Of a DNA stretch of 64,000 nt, positions 10,180-20,742 are shown piece by piece. The stretch is from the NCBI GenBank assembly GCA_012845835.1, contig JABAKD010000023.1, positions 18,515,027 through 18,579,026 of the forward strand, in the 5' to 3' direction. Source of the stretch: Undaria pinnatifida. Its lineage: Eukaryota; Sar; Phaeophyceae; Laminariales; Alariaceae. Within the stretch, counting starts at the first letter, position 1. Every line of letters begins with the position of its first letter. Under the pieces are notes generated by a model. It saw only the letters and a program-made list of their open reading frames with translations. It did no database searches and was not told the origin of the DNA. The position numbers and the translations under genes are program-made.

Positions 10180-11260
10180 AACCTGCTGTAACCCGACGAA
10201 GACATTAAAAACATTATAACAGACACAAGCTCAGTGGTACCCACAAAACGAGTGCGACTGCTGCTGTAACCTGCTGTCACCTAAATTATGCAAATAACAG
10301 AGAGAACATTCGGTGGTAAAAACAAAACAAGAGGAAATGCGACTTCTGCTAAAACATGCTACGTAAAACTTAAATAAAGCAAACCAACGATGGGAAAACC
10401 CAGTTGGAAAACCTCAGAAACAAACGAATGGGACTGCTGCTATAACCTACGATTGCCTAAATCATGAAAACCTGGAGGGAAAACCAAGGGGGAAAACCGC
10501 AAAAATTAATGCGACTGCTGCTATAATCTACTAAACCCGAAAAATGCAAACCATCCGAGGGAAAACCAAGTGGGAAAACCTCAAAACAAAATTCGACTGC
10601 TACTGCTGCTGTAACCTACGATTGCTGTCAAGCATAACAGAATAACAGAGGGAACGCCCAGCGGGAAAATCACAAAATTAACGCGACTGCTGCTATAAAC
10701 TACTAAACCCGAAAAATGCAAACCATCGGAGGGAAAATCGAGTGGGAAAACCTCAAAAACAAAATGCGACTGCTACTACTGCTGTAACCTACGATTGCTG
10801 TAAAGCATAACAAAATACCAGAGGGAACGCCCAGCGGGAAAAGCTTCAACGAACCAAAAACAAAAGCGACTCTGCTAAAACATAAAGTATGCAAACCAGA
10901 GGGGAAACCCAGTCGGAAAGCCTGAAAAAAAAAAAAAATCGACTGCTACTACTGGCACCTACGATTGCTTCAAAGCATAAAAAAAACAGCGGGAAAGCCC
11001 AGCGGGAACAGCTTAAACGAAACCAAAACGAATGCGACTGCTGCTATACTCTGCTAAAACATAAATATACATATATATTATATAATAACATACATTTGGT
11101 ATATATATAAATAATGCAAACCAACAGAGGGAAAACTCAGTGGGAAAACCTCAAAAACAAACGAATCCGGCTGCTATTGTAACCCACAACTACCTAAACC
11201 TAAAAAGCGAAACGGGGGGAAAACACAGCGGGTAAGCCAAAAGAAAACGAGAGCGACTGG
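10180..11260. repeat. Degenerate tandem array, about 11 units of 90-115 bp
   Basis: Units repeat the word order GCGACTGCTGCTATAA, CCTACGATTGC.., AAAGCATAA/AAATCATG, AGAGGGAAAACCCAG.GGGAAAACC, TCAAAAACAAA. Two alternating subtypes are visible (ACCTACGATTGC versus CTACTAAACCCGAAAAATGC). An AT-rich TATATA tract interrupts at about 11063-11115. It is part of the hAT-like element interior. Confidence 0.85.
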
Positions 11261-11845
11261 TGGAAGCATGAACCCTTTTGCAACTTAAATCGATGAACTA
11301 CATTAATAAAAGGCCGGTAAAGCTTCTAAAAGCGCGAGTGTCACCGTCGTACTCCCCCCATCGCTGCTATAAATCGCCGTATCATGGGCACAAAGCGTTA
11401 TAATGCAAGGCTAAGGCGCACACAGCAGCCGCTGTCGAACGATAGCTAGCGCAAAAAATACGGGGAAGCCTAATATTGGTCGAGAAGCCCACAAGCGATT
11501 GCGCCACGCACGGTGACTAGCTGAGCCACCCTGGTGGACTTCAGCCTCCTCCGCTTTTTGGTCGGTGTTAGCCCCGAGACGTGAGGCATTGTGATACAGC
11601 ATTTCATTTTGAAAAGGGTTTCGTGGAGAATATATACGAAATACTACCCAGGGGACGTGATTTAGGGGATGATAAGGTGTCATCCCCGGAGTTTCCAACG
11701 TAAACCAACGGGTACCCGGGTACCCGGGGCCCAAATGCTCGGCGAGTATGAAGTGTTACTCGTACCCGTCACGGGTAATAGCAAGCCGGGTAATACTCGC
11801 GAGTACCCGGGGAATTGGCAAAAGGGTAACACCTCTACTCCACAT

Positions 11846-12435
11846 GCAGTCACTTCCTGCTCACCACTCGCAGCCACCGGCTGCTGTAGGTGCTGGCACC
11901 GTTTCTCCAGCTCTTGTACCATTATTACAACCAAAGAACCAATGAGCTTTTCGTGCTGGGCTTGAATTCCAAAACGTTTTTGCTGGGCCAATTGGTGTGC
12001 TGTTTATTTTACCACTCCGACGAGGGGGTCATCAGGCGTCGGAAAAGCGGCGTCCCCTTGGCCGCCCGTCTTCTTCTCCGCTGCTTTGCGGTACTCCTCA
12101 CGTTCTCGGAGGGCGATAGCGGCAGTTCGTTGGGCTTGTAGTGCAGCTTCATGGGCGATGACCAATCTCCTCGCAGCAGCAAGTTCGTGTTCAAATATTC
12201 TTGCCTCAATAACTTCCGGCGTTCCCCAGGAGTATATGTGGTTCATTTTTCCTAACCCCTTGTACGAATTGTCTTCTCGATTGAATTTCGCTAGCACTAG
12301 CGTAACGGACCTCTTCGTACACGGAGTCGGCTTGAAGCGAGGACAGGCAGATGAAGACGGTGTCGAGGTGCCATGAAGCACAGGAGATGAAGAAAAACCC
12401 GTATATATTTTCCATGCATTGTAGACCGAAGTCAA
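11846..12435 (-). pseudogene. 5' fragment of the gene split by the hAT-like insertion (coiled-coil region)
   Basis: A minus-strand frame from 12435 reads, after a low-complexity start, KFNREDNSYKGLGKMNH and then an Ala/Arg/Glu-rich heptad-like stretch (IFEHELAAARRLVIAHEAAL to REEYRKAAEKK), predicted coiled coil. A TAA at about 12004 ends it. The same frame reopens at once (QLAQQKRFGIQAQHEKLIGS, then MVQELEKRCQHLQQP) and runs into the right end of the hAT-like element. The other half is at 6574-7332. The 5' part overlaps repeat R1 copy B, so the gene itself may belong to a dispersed family or older TE. The TAA could lie in an intron. No domain family recognised. Confidence 0.45.
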
Positions 12436-12655
12436 AGTAGGAGTAGAAGGGGAAAAATATGAAGTGGAAAAGGTGAAAGGAGAAGTAAGCTGCGGGGCAC
12501 CACCTTTTCCAGGTTTCTCCCTGTGTCATACCATAACTCAACCTACTCGCTAAATACCACAATAACATAGACCCTTTCGGTGGTCCAAGAATGGCCTTCA
12601 TCTACCTGGGGCAACATAAAGTCTTTCTGTACTCTTACATTCCAAATAATACAAT
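12300..12655 (-). repeat. Repeat R1, copy B
   Basis: Partner of 4791-5253, without that copy's 55-bp insertion. It continues without a visible break into the coiled-coil coding fragment to its left, whereas copy A stops there. Copy B is therefore the more complete member. Confidence 0.75.
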
Positions 12656-12659
12656 CACA

Positions 12660-13812
12660 AAAATCGGCGCGCTTTGCCCGCCTGATTTTGTTTTGTTGGG
12701 CTGCGCCAAGCGAAGGTCGTAGATTGTATCCACGGAAACCGTTGCATTACAAACGCCGCTTTAGTCCCGGACTCGTTAGAGCAGTAGAGGGAGATGTGAA
12801 AGGCGTGCTGTCGCTGTGGCGCCAGTTTGTGCTGCTGCTCTTTGGGCCGTTTGCCGGTCAGCGGAAGCGCGACCTTCGTGCAAGTGTGTTATTGTAACTA
12901 CAGACACGTCCGACGACCAAGCATTCTTGTTAGCGGGACTGGTAAATGCTCACGGCTTGAGTGTCGTAGCATTGGTTGTGGACTAGTTATACGTACCAAC
13001 CTGCCTTTATACGTTTTTTCAACACCACAGAGAATGGTCTTGGTGTAGAATTAACCGAAACGGACCATGGGCAAGCTCAAAACGCGAAGAGTTGATAGTC
13101 GTGGGTCGATGTTTTCCAGATTCTCAAACGATATGCTATTATACTTACTTTTACAGACTGCGCCATACTAAAAACTCACCGAGGGTGCTTTATTTTTGTC
13201 GTGGGCGTTATAATCGCAGATACGTGTATCTTCAGCATGCAGCAGTTGGTACCGGTACCACCGGTTCGTGGGTGGGTGGTTGGTCGGTGGATGGTTGAGA
13301 ATGGGTGGTTAACACGTAGTTGTACTCCGCTGGAGGTGCAACAACGTACCAATGATTGAGTTTTCAAGATAATCTGTTTTCAAGGTAGAACACGAGTACA
13401 GACCAAACACCTCTGTTTGCTGGTATACATACTGCTACACTGCTGTACTGCTGTTGCAGATATCGGTTGGAGTGTTGGGCGGTTGTAGGGGTTGGTCGGT
13501 TGGCGGGTGGTTGGTTGGGTGGGTTGGTGCCGGTCGTTTTGTTCGTGGGTGAGTGCTTTCGTGCTTGTTGGAGGTTGAGCTGTTATTTTATTTGGTACAT
13601 TATGTATGCCTTTCTCTCCGCTATATCACCGACCTGCTCTGGCGAAGTTTGAGCATTAGCCAACGCATCCGTTTGGTACTGTACTGCTGTGGCATGGTGG
13701 GTTGGTTGGTGGGTGGATGGCTTGGTCGGTGGGTGGGCGTGTCGTGCGGTGCGTGGGTGGTGCTTTGTCGGCAAAGTGGAAGAAGATGTGTTGGTGCGGT
13801 TGTTGTGTTCGG
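12660..13812 (-). repeat. GTGGGTGG-body element, copy I (inverted relative to II and III)
   Basis: Reverse complement of the bodies at about 27160-28395 and 28570-30010. Shared blocks are GGCGCGC plus CTGCGCCAAGCGAAGG (end), AAACGGCCC.AACGGCAGCAG, GTTACAATAACAC, GTGGTCCGTTTCGGTTAATT, CACAGAGAATGGTC and the GGTGGGTGG tracts. It is cut on its right by satellite array 1 at about 13812. No transposase-like frame. Confidence 0.8.
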
Positions 13813-13814
13813 CC

Positions 13815-14640
13815 CATGGGATTGGGATTTCCACACCGTGCAGGGCGGTGGGGACCCGGGAGAACTTGATTTTCGTCTCCGGGGTGTCGGATTTGTAGAG
13901 ATATGAAAGGATGCTTAAACCCGGGATGGGACCTAATCCCCGGGTGGACTGGGGGCGGTCAAATGGGGACGTGACCCTATCCTCCCACGATTGTGCTCGC
14001 TCTACGCGCACAGTCAATCAGCGATCGGCCCGTGGGATTGGGGTTTCCACACCGTGCGGGGCGGTGTCGTCCCAGGAGAACACGATTGTCGTCCCCGGGG
14101 TGTCGGAGTTGTAGATATATGGAAGGATGTCTGTACCGGGGATGGGGCCTAATACTCCACGGGTGCGGCGGGACTGGGGTGTCAAACGAAAAGACGTGGC
14201 TCTATCCTCCCCGGGTTGTGCTCGCTCTACGCCCCCCAGCCGATAAGCGATCGGCAAGTGGCATAGGGGTTTCCACACCGTGCGGGGCGGTGTCGACCCG
14301 GGAGAACTCGATTTTCGTCTCGGGGTTGTCGGAGTTGTAGAGATATGGAAGGATGTCTGAACCGGAAGTGGAACCCAATCCTTCCCGGGTGCGGCGGGAC
14401 TGCGGGGTTCCAACGGGGACGTGACCCTATCCTCCCCGGGTTGTGCTCACATTACGCGCCCCCTGCCAATCGGCGTTCGGCCCGTGGGATTGGGGTTTCC
14501 ACACCGTGCGGAGCGGTGTCGACCCGGGAGAACTCGATGTTCGTCCCCGGGGTGTTGGAGTTGTAGATATATGGAAAGATGTCTGTACCGGGTATGTGGA
14601 CCAATCGTCCCCGGGTGCGACGAGACTTGGGGGGTTGCCC
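13815..14640 (+). repeat. Satellite array 1, four units of 218-226 bp
   Basis: Units start CCCGTGGGATTGGGGTTTCC; the TTTCC landmark recurs at 13826, 14044, 14270 and 14496. Each unit holds CACCGTGCGGGGCGGTG (imperfect palindrome), GACCCGGGAGAACTCGATTT, a GTAGATATATGGAAGGATGT box, and CTCGCTCTACGCGCCC followed by a CCAAT-type ATTGGC box. The same unit in the opposite orientation forms the arrays at 17036 and 25075. Confidence 0.92.
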
Positions 14641-14762
14641 CGAGGGGCAACTCCCGCCTCGCGCGCCTCGCCCCATGATTGGCCGAGGGCGGGTGGGGTG
14701 GGGACCCTCCGTCAATGGGATTGGGGCTCGGAAAACGCAGGGATGGAAGCCATGTGCCTATG
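14640..14762 (-). repeat. CCAAT/hairpin end module, copy 1
   Basis: Contains a hairpin GTTGCCCC GAG GGGCAAC, a GATTGGCCGAGG CCAAT-type box and GGCTCGGAAAACGCAGGGATG. Other copies in the opposite orientation are at about 16867-17035, 26931-27075 and 28400-28560. It always marks one edge of the satellite or the GTGGGTGG body, so it behaves as a terminus of the modular family. Confidence 0.8.
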
Positions 14763-14763
14763 G

Positions 14764-14868
14764 TATTATATAATACTCAAGCATACATACGTGTATCATG
14801 AATCATACCCCTGTGGATTACATGAACATACTCCTCATCAGGCTGACTGCAAGTACTGGATTTTTTAA
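14764..14868. repeat. Repeat R2, copy B
   Basis: Partner of 5253-5352; it begins immediately outside the CCAAT/hairpin module. Confidence 0.75.
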
Positions 14869-16006
14869 CGTGATAATCTACAATTGCACCAAGTATGTGT
14901 AGATAGATGCCTATATTACTAGTAATAGCAAAATTTACGTTGCCTTTCCGGACATATGATATCGTATTCCGGACCGTGCGATATCAATGTGTGGCGTGCT
15001 GCTGCCACTACTTCCCCTTTCCGCTACTACGATTATAGTTGCTGCCTCTGCTGCCATGATTTGCTGCTGCTGTTGCTTCGCCGTTTGTTCGAGTACTGCC
15101 CACTTCTCATGTGTTGTGTATGCTGTTCGACCACTTTTGCCCTACCGGTGTTTGTTGTCTTCACATTATGTGTCTTAGTTACGACGTTTATTTTAGGAGA
15201 CAAGAGGTTTCGATTTTCTGTTATATCTGGTCACAAACAATGTCCGGGATCTTGCTGCTACGTTTCGGGCCCAATCCGAATATGTCGTTGTCTCTTTTAA
15301 CTGAGCGTACACGCAGGTAGGGCCTCAAGATTCAAATAGTTTCTTGGTGCGACGTCGACCAACCGCTTGGATTCACTATGCACAAGAAAATGCGTGGTCG
15401 TTGTCGGTGTACATATAACGAACGCATAACCGCAACAGAGAGTTCCCACTGACCTATCGAAGGGGAAAACCATCAACAATCTAGCCAAGCCCCCAAGTCG
15501 TTGGTGAGATTATGCTGTGTCACATGGCGTCCCGTTAGTCAAAACTCGGCAGAGCTGACGATGGTCGTTCGTTGCAAAAATGTGTGAGGAAAGCAACGCC
15601 CCCTCCATCACGGCGTTGACCAACTGCAATGTAATATTAATAGTTCTACAACAGCTCGTCTACAAACCACGAACAAAGCTAGTAGACTACTGAGAGGAGA
15701 TTCACAGGACAGGGAGCGGGAAAGGCGGCAGAGATAGGTAGGCGCACACCGAAGTATGTAATGTGGATGCGTATTTATTTATAGCTATCGCATGAACTAC
15801 ATTTAGGGTTCGCTGCTATAAACAGCAGTGCGGGTCGTAGTTTACTGTTGATAATTGTATATAGCCACAACCAGGAGTAATAAAAGCGCACAACGCACAC
15901 CGACCGCAGATAAAAGCTCACACCATAATCCCCCATTCGAGCTTCCCTGCCAAGGGGAGGCGGGGACAAGTAGTCGCCTCGCTCCTGAACAGAGAGAAAA
16001 GGCATA
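14869..16006. other. Intergenic, no gene recognised
   Basis: Frames of up to 160 codons exist but carry no motif. The plus frame at 14956-15300 is Cys/Leu-rich low-complexity. One TTTAGGG word at about 15804 is isolated and not a telomere tract. Confidence 0.5.
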
Positions 16007-16325
16007 CACGAATCCATGCAATGTGGTAGGTTTAGGTGCCCTGTGTTGGAGCCTTTTCTCTCGAGGCCATCAGTACCAGGTACGACACACGTAGCGGTTT
16101 GCGTGTAGTAGGCGGTACACAGGATGGCCGAAACAATTATACTCACCACCAGATGAATAAACGCGTCCATGCAATGTGGTAGTTTAGGTGCCCTGAGTTG
16201 GAGTCTTTCTCTCAAGACCATCATCAGTAGTACCAGGTTCCAGGTACGACACACGTAGCGGTTTGGGTGTAGTGCACGTGGTACAGACGATTGGCCGAAA
16301 CACTTGTATACTCACTTCCACCAGG
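16007..16325. repeat. About 155-bp tandem duplication
   Basis: Two adjacent units share TCCATGCAATGTGGTA, GGTGCCCTG.GTTGGAG, TACGACACACGTAGCGGTTT and GGCCGAAACA. TACCAGGTAC words lie inside both (about 16073 and 16232). Confidence 0.85.
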
Positions 16326-16504
16326 TCAACTATGCAATCAAAGCCGGCCACCACTGTACGCGTGATGCGTATATTTTGGTACACCCCAAATGTTTGGATT
16401 TGTTTCATGTTTCGCCATGTTCTCAATCTCTGAATCGGTTATCAAATTCACGAAAAATGTGTTTACGGGGTTGGATTACAGTGCACGCCCACGTCAGATC
16501 ATTC

Positions 16505-16858
16505 CAGCTGTATATATATATAGCCCAGCGGCGCAGCGCAGCGCTGTGTGGTGTCGTGCGGTGCTGTGCCGTGCCTTGCGCTGCGGTGTCGTGTCGTGTT
16601 GCGCCGTGCTTTCTTTCGAACATGGAGCAGAAACAGCTATAATACACGTTATGTACTGTTCTTCTGCTTTTTCTTAATTTGTTCTCTTGCAGTCCCCATA
16701 TTTGCCCCCCCACGAAAATAACACCCGTATTGCCGATCAGAACGTGACACCGCCAACAAGCATACTGCACAGCACAGGGCAATTTGCTCTGCACATGCGT
16801 AGCGCGTGCCAGTGCGTAGCGCGTGCCGCCCGCCGCCCGCGGAGCGGAGCCCTGGTAA
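16505..16858. repeat. GTGCGGTGC tract plus hairpin-ended repeat, copy 2
   Basis: 16515-16610 is a GC-rich (G/C)(T/C)GC low-complexity tract followed by TTTCTTTCGAACAT. The following ~240 bp match the segment after the same tract at 38690-39030, including GATCAGAACGT, CACAGCACAGAGCAA-like and the GGAGCGGAGCCCT end. The tract and the hairpin-ended repeat therefore move as one unit. Confidence 0.7.
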
Positions 16859-16866
16859 TACAATAC

Positions 16867-17515
16867 CAGGTAGGCATATGGGTTATGGCTTTCATCCCTG
16901 CGTTTTCCGAGCCCCAATCCCATTGGCCGAGGGTTCCCCCACCCACCCCGGCCTCCCACCCCTGCCTCGGCCAATCATAGGGCGGGGCGCGCGCGGCGGA
17001 GATTGCCCCTCGGGGCACCCCCCCCCTAGTCCCGCCACACCCAGGGAGGATCGGTTCCCATCCCCGGTTCAGACATGCTTCCATATGTCTACAACTCCGA
17101 CACCCCGAGGACGAAAATCGAATTCTCCCGGGTCAACATCGTCCCACACGGTGTGGAAGCCCCCCTACGGGCGGATCGCTGATTGGCTGGGACAACACCC
17201 CCATTCCCGCCGCACCCGGGTATGATTGTGCCCCATCCCCGGTACAGGCTTCTTTCCATATCTTACAAAACCGACACCCCGGGGACGAAAATCGAGTTCT
17301 CCCGGGTCCACACCGCCCCGCACAGTGTGAAAACCCCAATCCACCGGGCCGAACTCTGATTGGCTGAGGCGCGTAGAGCGAGCGCAACCCGGGAAGGATA
17401 GAGCCCCGTCCCCGTTTAACCCCCCCCCCCCCAGTACCGTTGCACCCGGAGAGGATTGGGTCCCATCCCCGATTCGGACATCCTTCCATATCGCTGCAAC
17501 TCCGACACACCGGTG
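16867..17515 (-). repeat. CCAAT/hairpin module and satellite array 2
   Basis: The module (16867-17035) starts GGCATATGGGTTATGGCTTTCATC and includes ATTGGCCGAGG...CCTCGGCCAAT inverted boxes. About 2.3 satellite units follow, with CATCCCCGGTTCAGACAT, CCATATCTTACAA, GTTCTCCCGGGTC and GATTGGCTG words. The array breaks off at about 17515 with no matching right edge. Confidence 0.85.
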
Positions 17516-17879
17516 TGAGGGGAACGAGTGTTCACGGACTCCCTTGCTGATGCAGATATGTGCTGGTTGCTGGTGTTCGTGGTGTCAGTGCAGTGGCTCG
17601 CGATCAAGGACGAGTATCTTGTATTAGTGTCCCTACAGCATTTGATGGAGATCAAGGGAATTACTAGACTGATCCGATGTGGCTCGTTTTCCTTGCTGAT
17701 TTTGCTCCAAAATGCTACATAACTCTTTTAATTTCCAACAAACACAACAGTATCTCAACAGTACCTGTAGGAAAAGCAGGCTCTCCTCAATTAACTGCTA
17801 TTTTGCGTCAACCCAGATTACCTCCACTAGGAAAGACTCTCTTCTTCTCAAGCTTCCCGTGACTTCTCTGTCCGAGCTC

Positions 17880-18102
17880 TGCCTGGCTTTTTTTTTTTTT
17901 TTTTTTCATCCTCCGGCGGATGGGGAAAAATAAAGTTTTAGCTCACCACACTTCCGCGTATTTTCATACGCGTCGTGTGTCGATTTAACTCAGTTGCTTT
18001 CGCAGCCCAACGCTAGCTGGCGCACCCTTCGAGTCCCATTGTAGGTATAGCGTAAGCTGTCCCTATCATTGGTCTTCGTTACAACCCCGGATCTGCCTGG
18101 CC
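17880..18102 (-). mobile_element. Poly(A)-tailed retroposed unit, copy 1
   Basis: A plus-strand T tract (17889-17907) is followed by about 195 bp almost identical to 52930-53125, so the unit is minus-strand with a poly(A) 3' end. Both copies keep a C-terminal reading ending DRDSLRYTYNGTRR then VRQLALGCESN and a stop. It could be the 3' end of a LINE or a processed-gene/SINE family. Copies diverge beyond about 18102, so this is a 5'-truncated insertion. No clear target duplication found. Confidence 0.75.
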
Positions 18103-18256
18103 TTGCTACTTTCGACTCCAACTGACACTTGTCTTTTCCTCTCTTTGAGATAATCCTATTTTCTCTGCAATAACTCACGAAAATATCACCAAGTTATTGA
18201 ATTTTTGTGTACGATTTCCCGTTGGTTCCTCTCAATTCGTAATTAATATCTTCCTG

Positions 18257-18461
18257 TGTGGGACGGTAGTCCCTTCGCAGGTTTCCCTTTCTCAGATGGA
18301 GGTGTGGAGACACACCGAGGTGGGTTATGTGCGCAACCGCACGCTCGAGGGTCAACGATGAGGAAACACCTCAGAGTCTGCCCCGAGGAGCCAGGATGGT
18401 CTTGAAGGATCATAGTGATAAGGAGGCGGTACGATCTAGGGAATAGGGACTGGTATCCACA
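18257..18461 (-). repeat. 3' LTR of the gypsy-type element
   Basis: Begins TGTGGGACGG and ends TATCCACA, with TG...CA dinucleotides. It pairs with 24649-24858. Confidence 0.93.
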
Positions 18462-18480
18462 TCACCCCCCCCCTTCTTCA
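18462..18480 (-). other. Polypurine tract
   Basis: Minus-strand GAAGAAGGGGGGGGGGTGA directly abuts the 3' LTR. This is the expected position of the plus-strand primer for a minus-oriented LTR element. Confidence 0.8.
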
Positions 18481-19652
18481 CACGTGCAAACGTACGCGTC
18501 TTATAAGAGGTGTCGACTTGGGGTGACAGGATCCTAGGAATTCCCTGGAATACGCCGATAATCACTATTATTGCAGCAGAGTCCGAAACTCGGGTAAAAC
18601 AATTGGTCAATATGACATCATATTCGTGTCGATAAGAAACACGTAAATATGATTATGACTCGTCTCAAGTTTTAACGGCTACGGGAACGGCAATGACAGT
18701 TTAGAACTAGCACGAACTAGCTACGAAACTGTCAGAGAACAGGTTTACTGCTAGGCCTCAGCTTGCGCGACTTTTGTGGGTGCAGTTGTGACCTGTAGTA
18801 CGATTGACTACCTAGGACCTTCTTCAGGTGTGCTCAGACTGCCAACACTTGGTACTTCATGAAGATTTTGACATACTGATAAACAAGGTCCGGCTCCTCC
18901 ACTTTGCTACAAAGCATGGTTGGATTGTCATGGTATCTATCATGGTGTTACAGACTACTATCGAAACTTAGCTTGTCTCAAGATAGTACATATTCTAGTG
19001 CTATCGTCGAGATATGACAATCTAAACCATAAAACAATTGTTGACTCGTCGAGAATCCTCGTTCGAGTTGAGGGTATTATGCCTGTAAACAGACATGCAC
19101 CTTTTACATTTGTAGAACTTTAACTCTACAATATTTAAGTTACCTTGTTTATTTATTGCACTGAGATACAACTCAGTATCTCCACACCCGCATGTTCAGC
19201 CTGTACCAAGGGCAGAACCTGCTATGCAACAACCATGATACAATCTGGTGTATGAAATGACCAAATGGGAATTGGACATCTCTGTATCTTGTACATCAGC
19301 AACTTAGTGAGTTGATATCACATTCGGAGCTCGTGGGCGTCCCCATTCACTCTAAACGTGATCTTGCTCACACTGACCACAATTTACAGGAACACAACAT
19401 GTCTAACTCAAAACGATTACCATCAACGGACTTACAGACTGTATACAGGGGATCAGTCTGTATATACAATAATCTGCTTGACAACGACGATCGTCGAGCA
19501 TAGATGATGTCAACTGACATATTTCCTTACAAAAGGAAAAGAAGATAACGGAGAAGTGGTTGACGACCTACCGTACCCATTGTCGACTTTGATATCCAAC
19601 TCATACCGCCGCACAAACGTGATGGTACCGTTGGATCTGCCTCGACAGTTAG
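18481..19652. other. Internal LTR-element sequence where integrase would be expected; none seen
   Basis: No zinc-binding HHCC, D,D35E or chromodomain signature was found in any minus-strand frame. Plus-strand frames at 18920-19123 and 19312-19503 are short and unrecognised. The integrase may be deleted or decayed beyond recognition. Confidence 0.5.
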
Positions 19653-19898
19653 CTAGACTGGGGGCGCGGGAGTTGTTAGTGTTTGCGGATCAGGAGGGAC
19701 GTCCTGAACGCTCGCAAAATATGAGCGAATAAATTCACTGCAGTGGGGAATTTGGCGACGGTGATACCAGCCATCGCTATTTGGACCTTCCCCACGCAAA
19801 CGGACTCGGCACTGAACATTAAACGGGGATGTTTCTTCATCTAAATTTGGTAGTGGTAATTTGGTTCCCAAAAATATTGGAATCAGGATCTGCGACAA
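19653..19898 (-). pseudogene. Unassigned 3' coding fragment of the gypsy-type element
   Basis: An 81-codon minus-strand frame with SPFNVQCRVRLRGEGPNS and WYHRRQIPHCSEFIR, ending in a Pro/Thr-rich tail. It lies downstream of RNase H, where integrase C-terminal or accessory sequence would sit, but matches no family I recognise. Confidence 0.3.
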
Positions 19899-20207
19899 CT
19901 ATGATGAAAGTGCTCGCGGATTGCAGTGTTTCTCGTCGCGGAAGGGGAGAATGGTGGCATCATCTAAAAACTTCAAATATCTCCAAATTCTAATTTCTTC
20001 CCTTTTATTAACTTCTCCGGGTCTAATGTAGGAAAAACTGATATAATACTCGAAACAATTCACGATCACTCTCGACTAACTAAACAGTGTTCATTCAGAT
20101 TATTATTATGTACTTCATAATCACGTGGAGTTAGTGGGCGATAGGATTGCCCATCTTGTGGTGCATTACGACAAATAGAGGCTAACCTGGGTTGCGACGG
20201 CAACACA

Positions 20208-20640
20208 TCAGAAATTTACGTCCTTTTGGGTTGTGTCCTCTGGTATATCGCCAAACAGTTGGGATAATGTGGCCGATACTACGTGTAATTTTCCCGGCTT
20301 ATGCTCGACTGTAAAATCGAAATTTGCAAGGCAATGGCCCATCGTGTTAACATGTTGGACGTGTCTTGCATATAATATAGATGCGTGAGAGCAGCGTGGT
20401 CGGTGACGCATTAAAAAGGTTTGTCCCAAAGCTACGGACGCCAATGTTGCAGAGCGAGGACAACTCCACAACACTTTTTCATCGTTGTTGAATAATGTTT
20501 TTGTCCTTTGGTAAAACGTTTACTAAGTTAGGCAACGATTTCTAGGTCTGGTTTATCAGATCCTTCGTTGGCGTTTTTGGGCTAAGAATGCTCCGACTCC
20601 TGATCCACCTGCATCTACATGTACAATAAACCCTTAAGAA
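20208..20640 (-). pseudogene. RNase H domain of the gypsy-type element
   Basis: The start of the fold is visible at about 20640-20570 as FIVHVDAGGSGVGAFLAQK, with the first catalytic Asp, followed by stops. The C-terminal part (20474-20208) reads MGHCLANFDFTVEHKPGKLH then VVSATLSQLF, matching the family's ...L.EFDF.IEH.PGK.NVVADALSR block (here SATLSQ replaces ADALSR). The enzyme degrades template RNA during reverse transcription. The frame then shifts, and coding continues briefly (QPRLASICRNAPQDGQSYRP). Confidence 0.8.
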
Positions 20641-20742
20641 TAATCAGGGAAATGTAATACTGGTGGGGAAGATAACATCTTAATCCAGGTTACTGCTTTA
20701 GATTGAGTTTTTCCCCAGTGTTCATCAAATTCCCGCCGTTTT

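Larger units (their letters stand above)
7341..11837. mobile_element. Non-autonomous hAT-like DNA transposon, 4.5 kb, exact 8-bp TSD
   Basis: The left end reads TAGAGGTGTTACCC and the right end is its perfect 14-bp reverse complement. Both ends are flanked by the same 8 bp, CTCCACAT (7333-7340 and 11838-11845), the duplication length of the hAT superfamily. TAGAG-type termini also fit hAT. A second inverted match, CCGGGTACTCGCGAGTAT, lies inside each end (about 7387-7406 and about 11790-11810); its core ACTCGCGAGT is palindromic. The interior has no transposase-like frame. It is made of a 585-bp tandem duplication, a hairpin repeat, a 67-bp duplication and an ~11-unit array. The exact duplication implies a fairly recent insertion, and it split a minus-strand gene-like region. 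Confidence 0.93.

Noticed and set aside
13812-14762. rDNA or other structural RNA repeat
   Set aside because: No rRNA signatures; unit size and GC-rich boxes fit a satellite instead.
15800-15812. TTTAGGG word as telomeric repeat
   Set aside because: A single occurrence with no tandem continuation.
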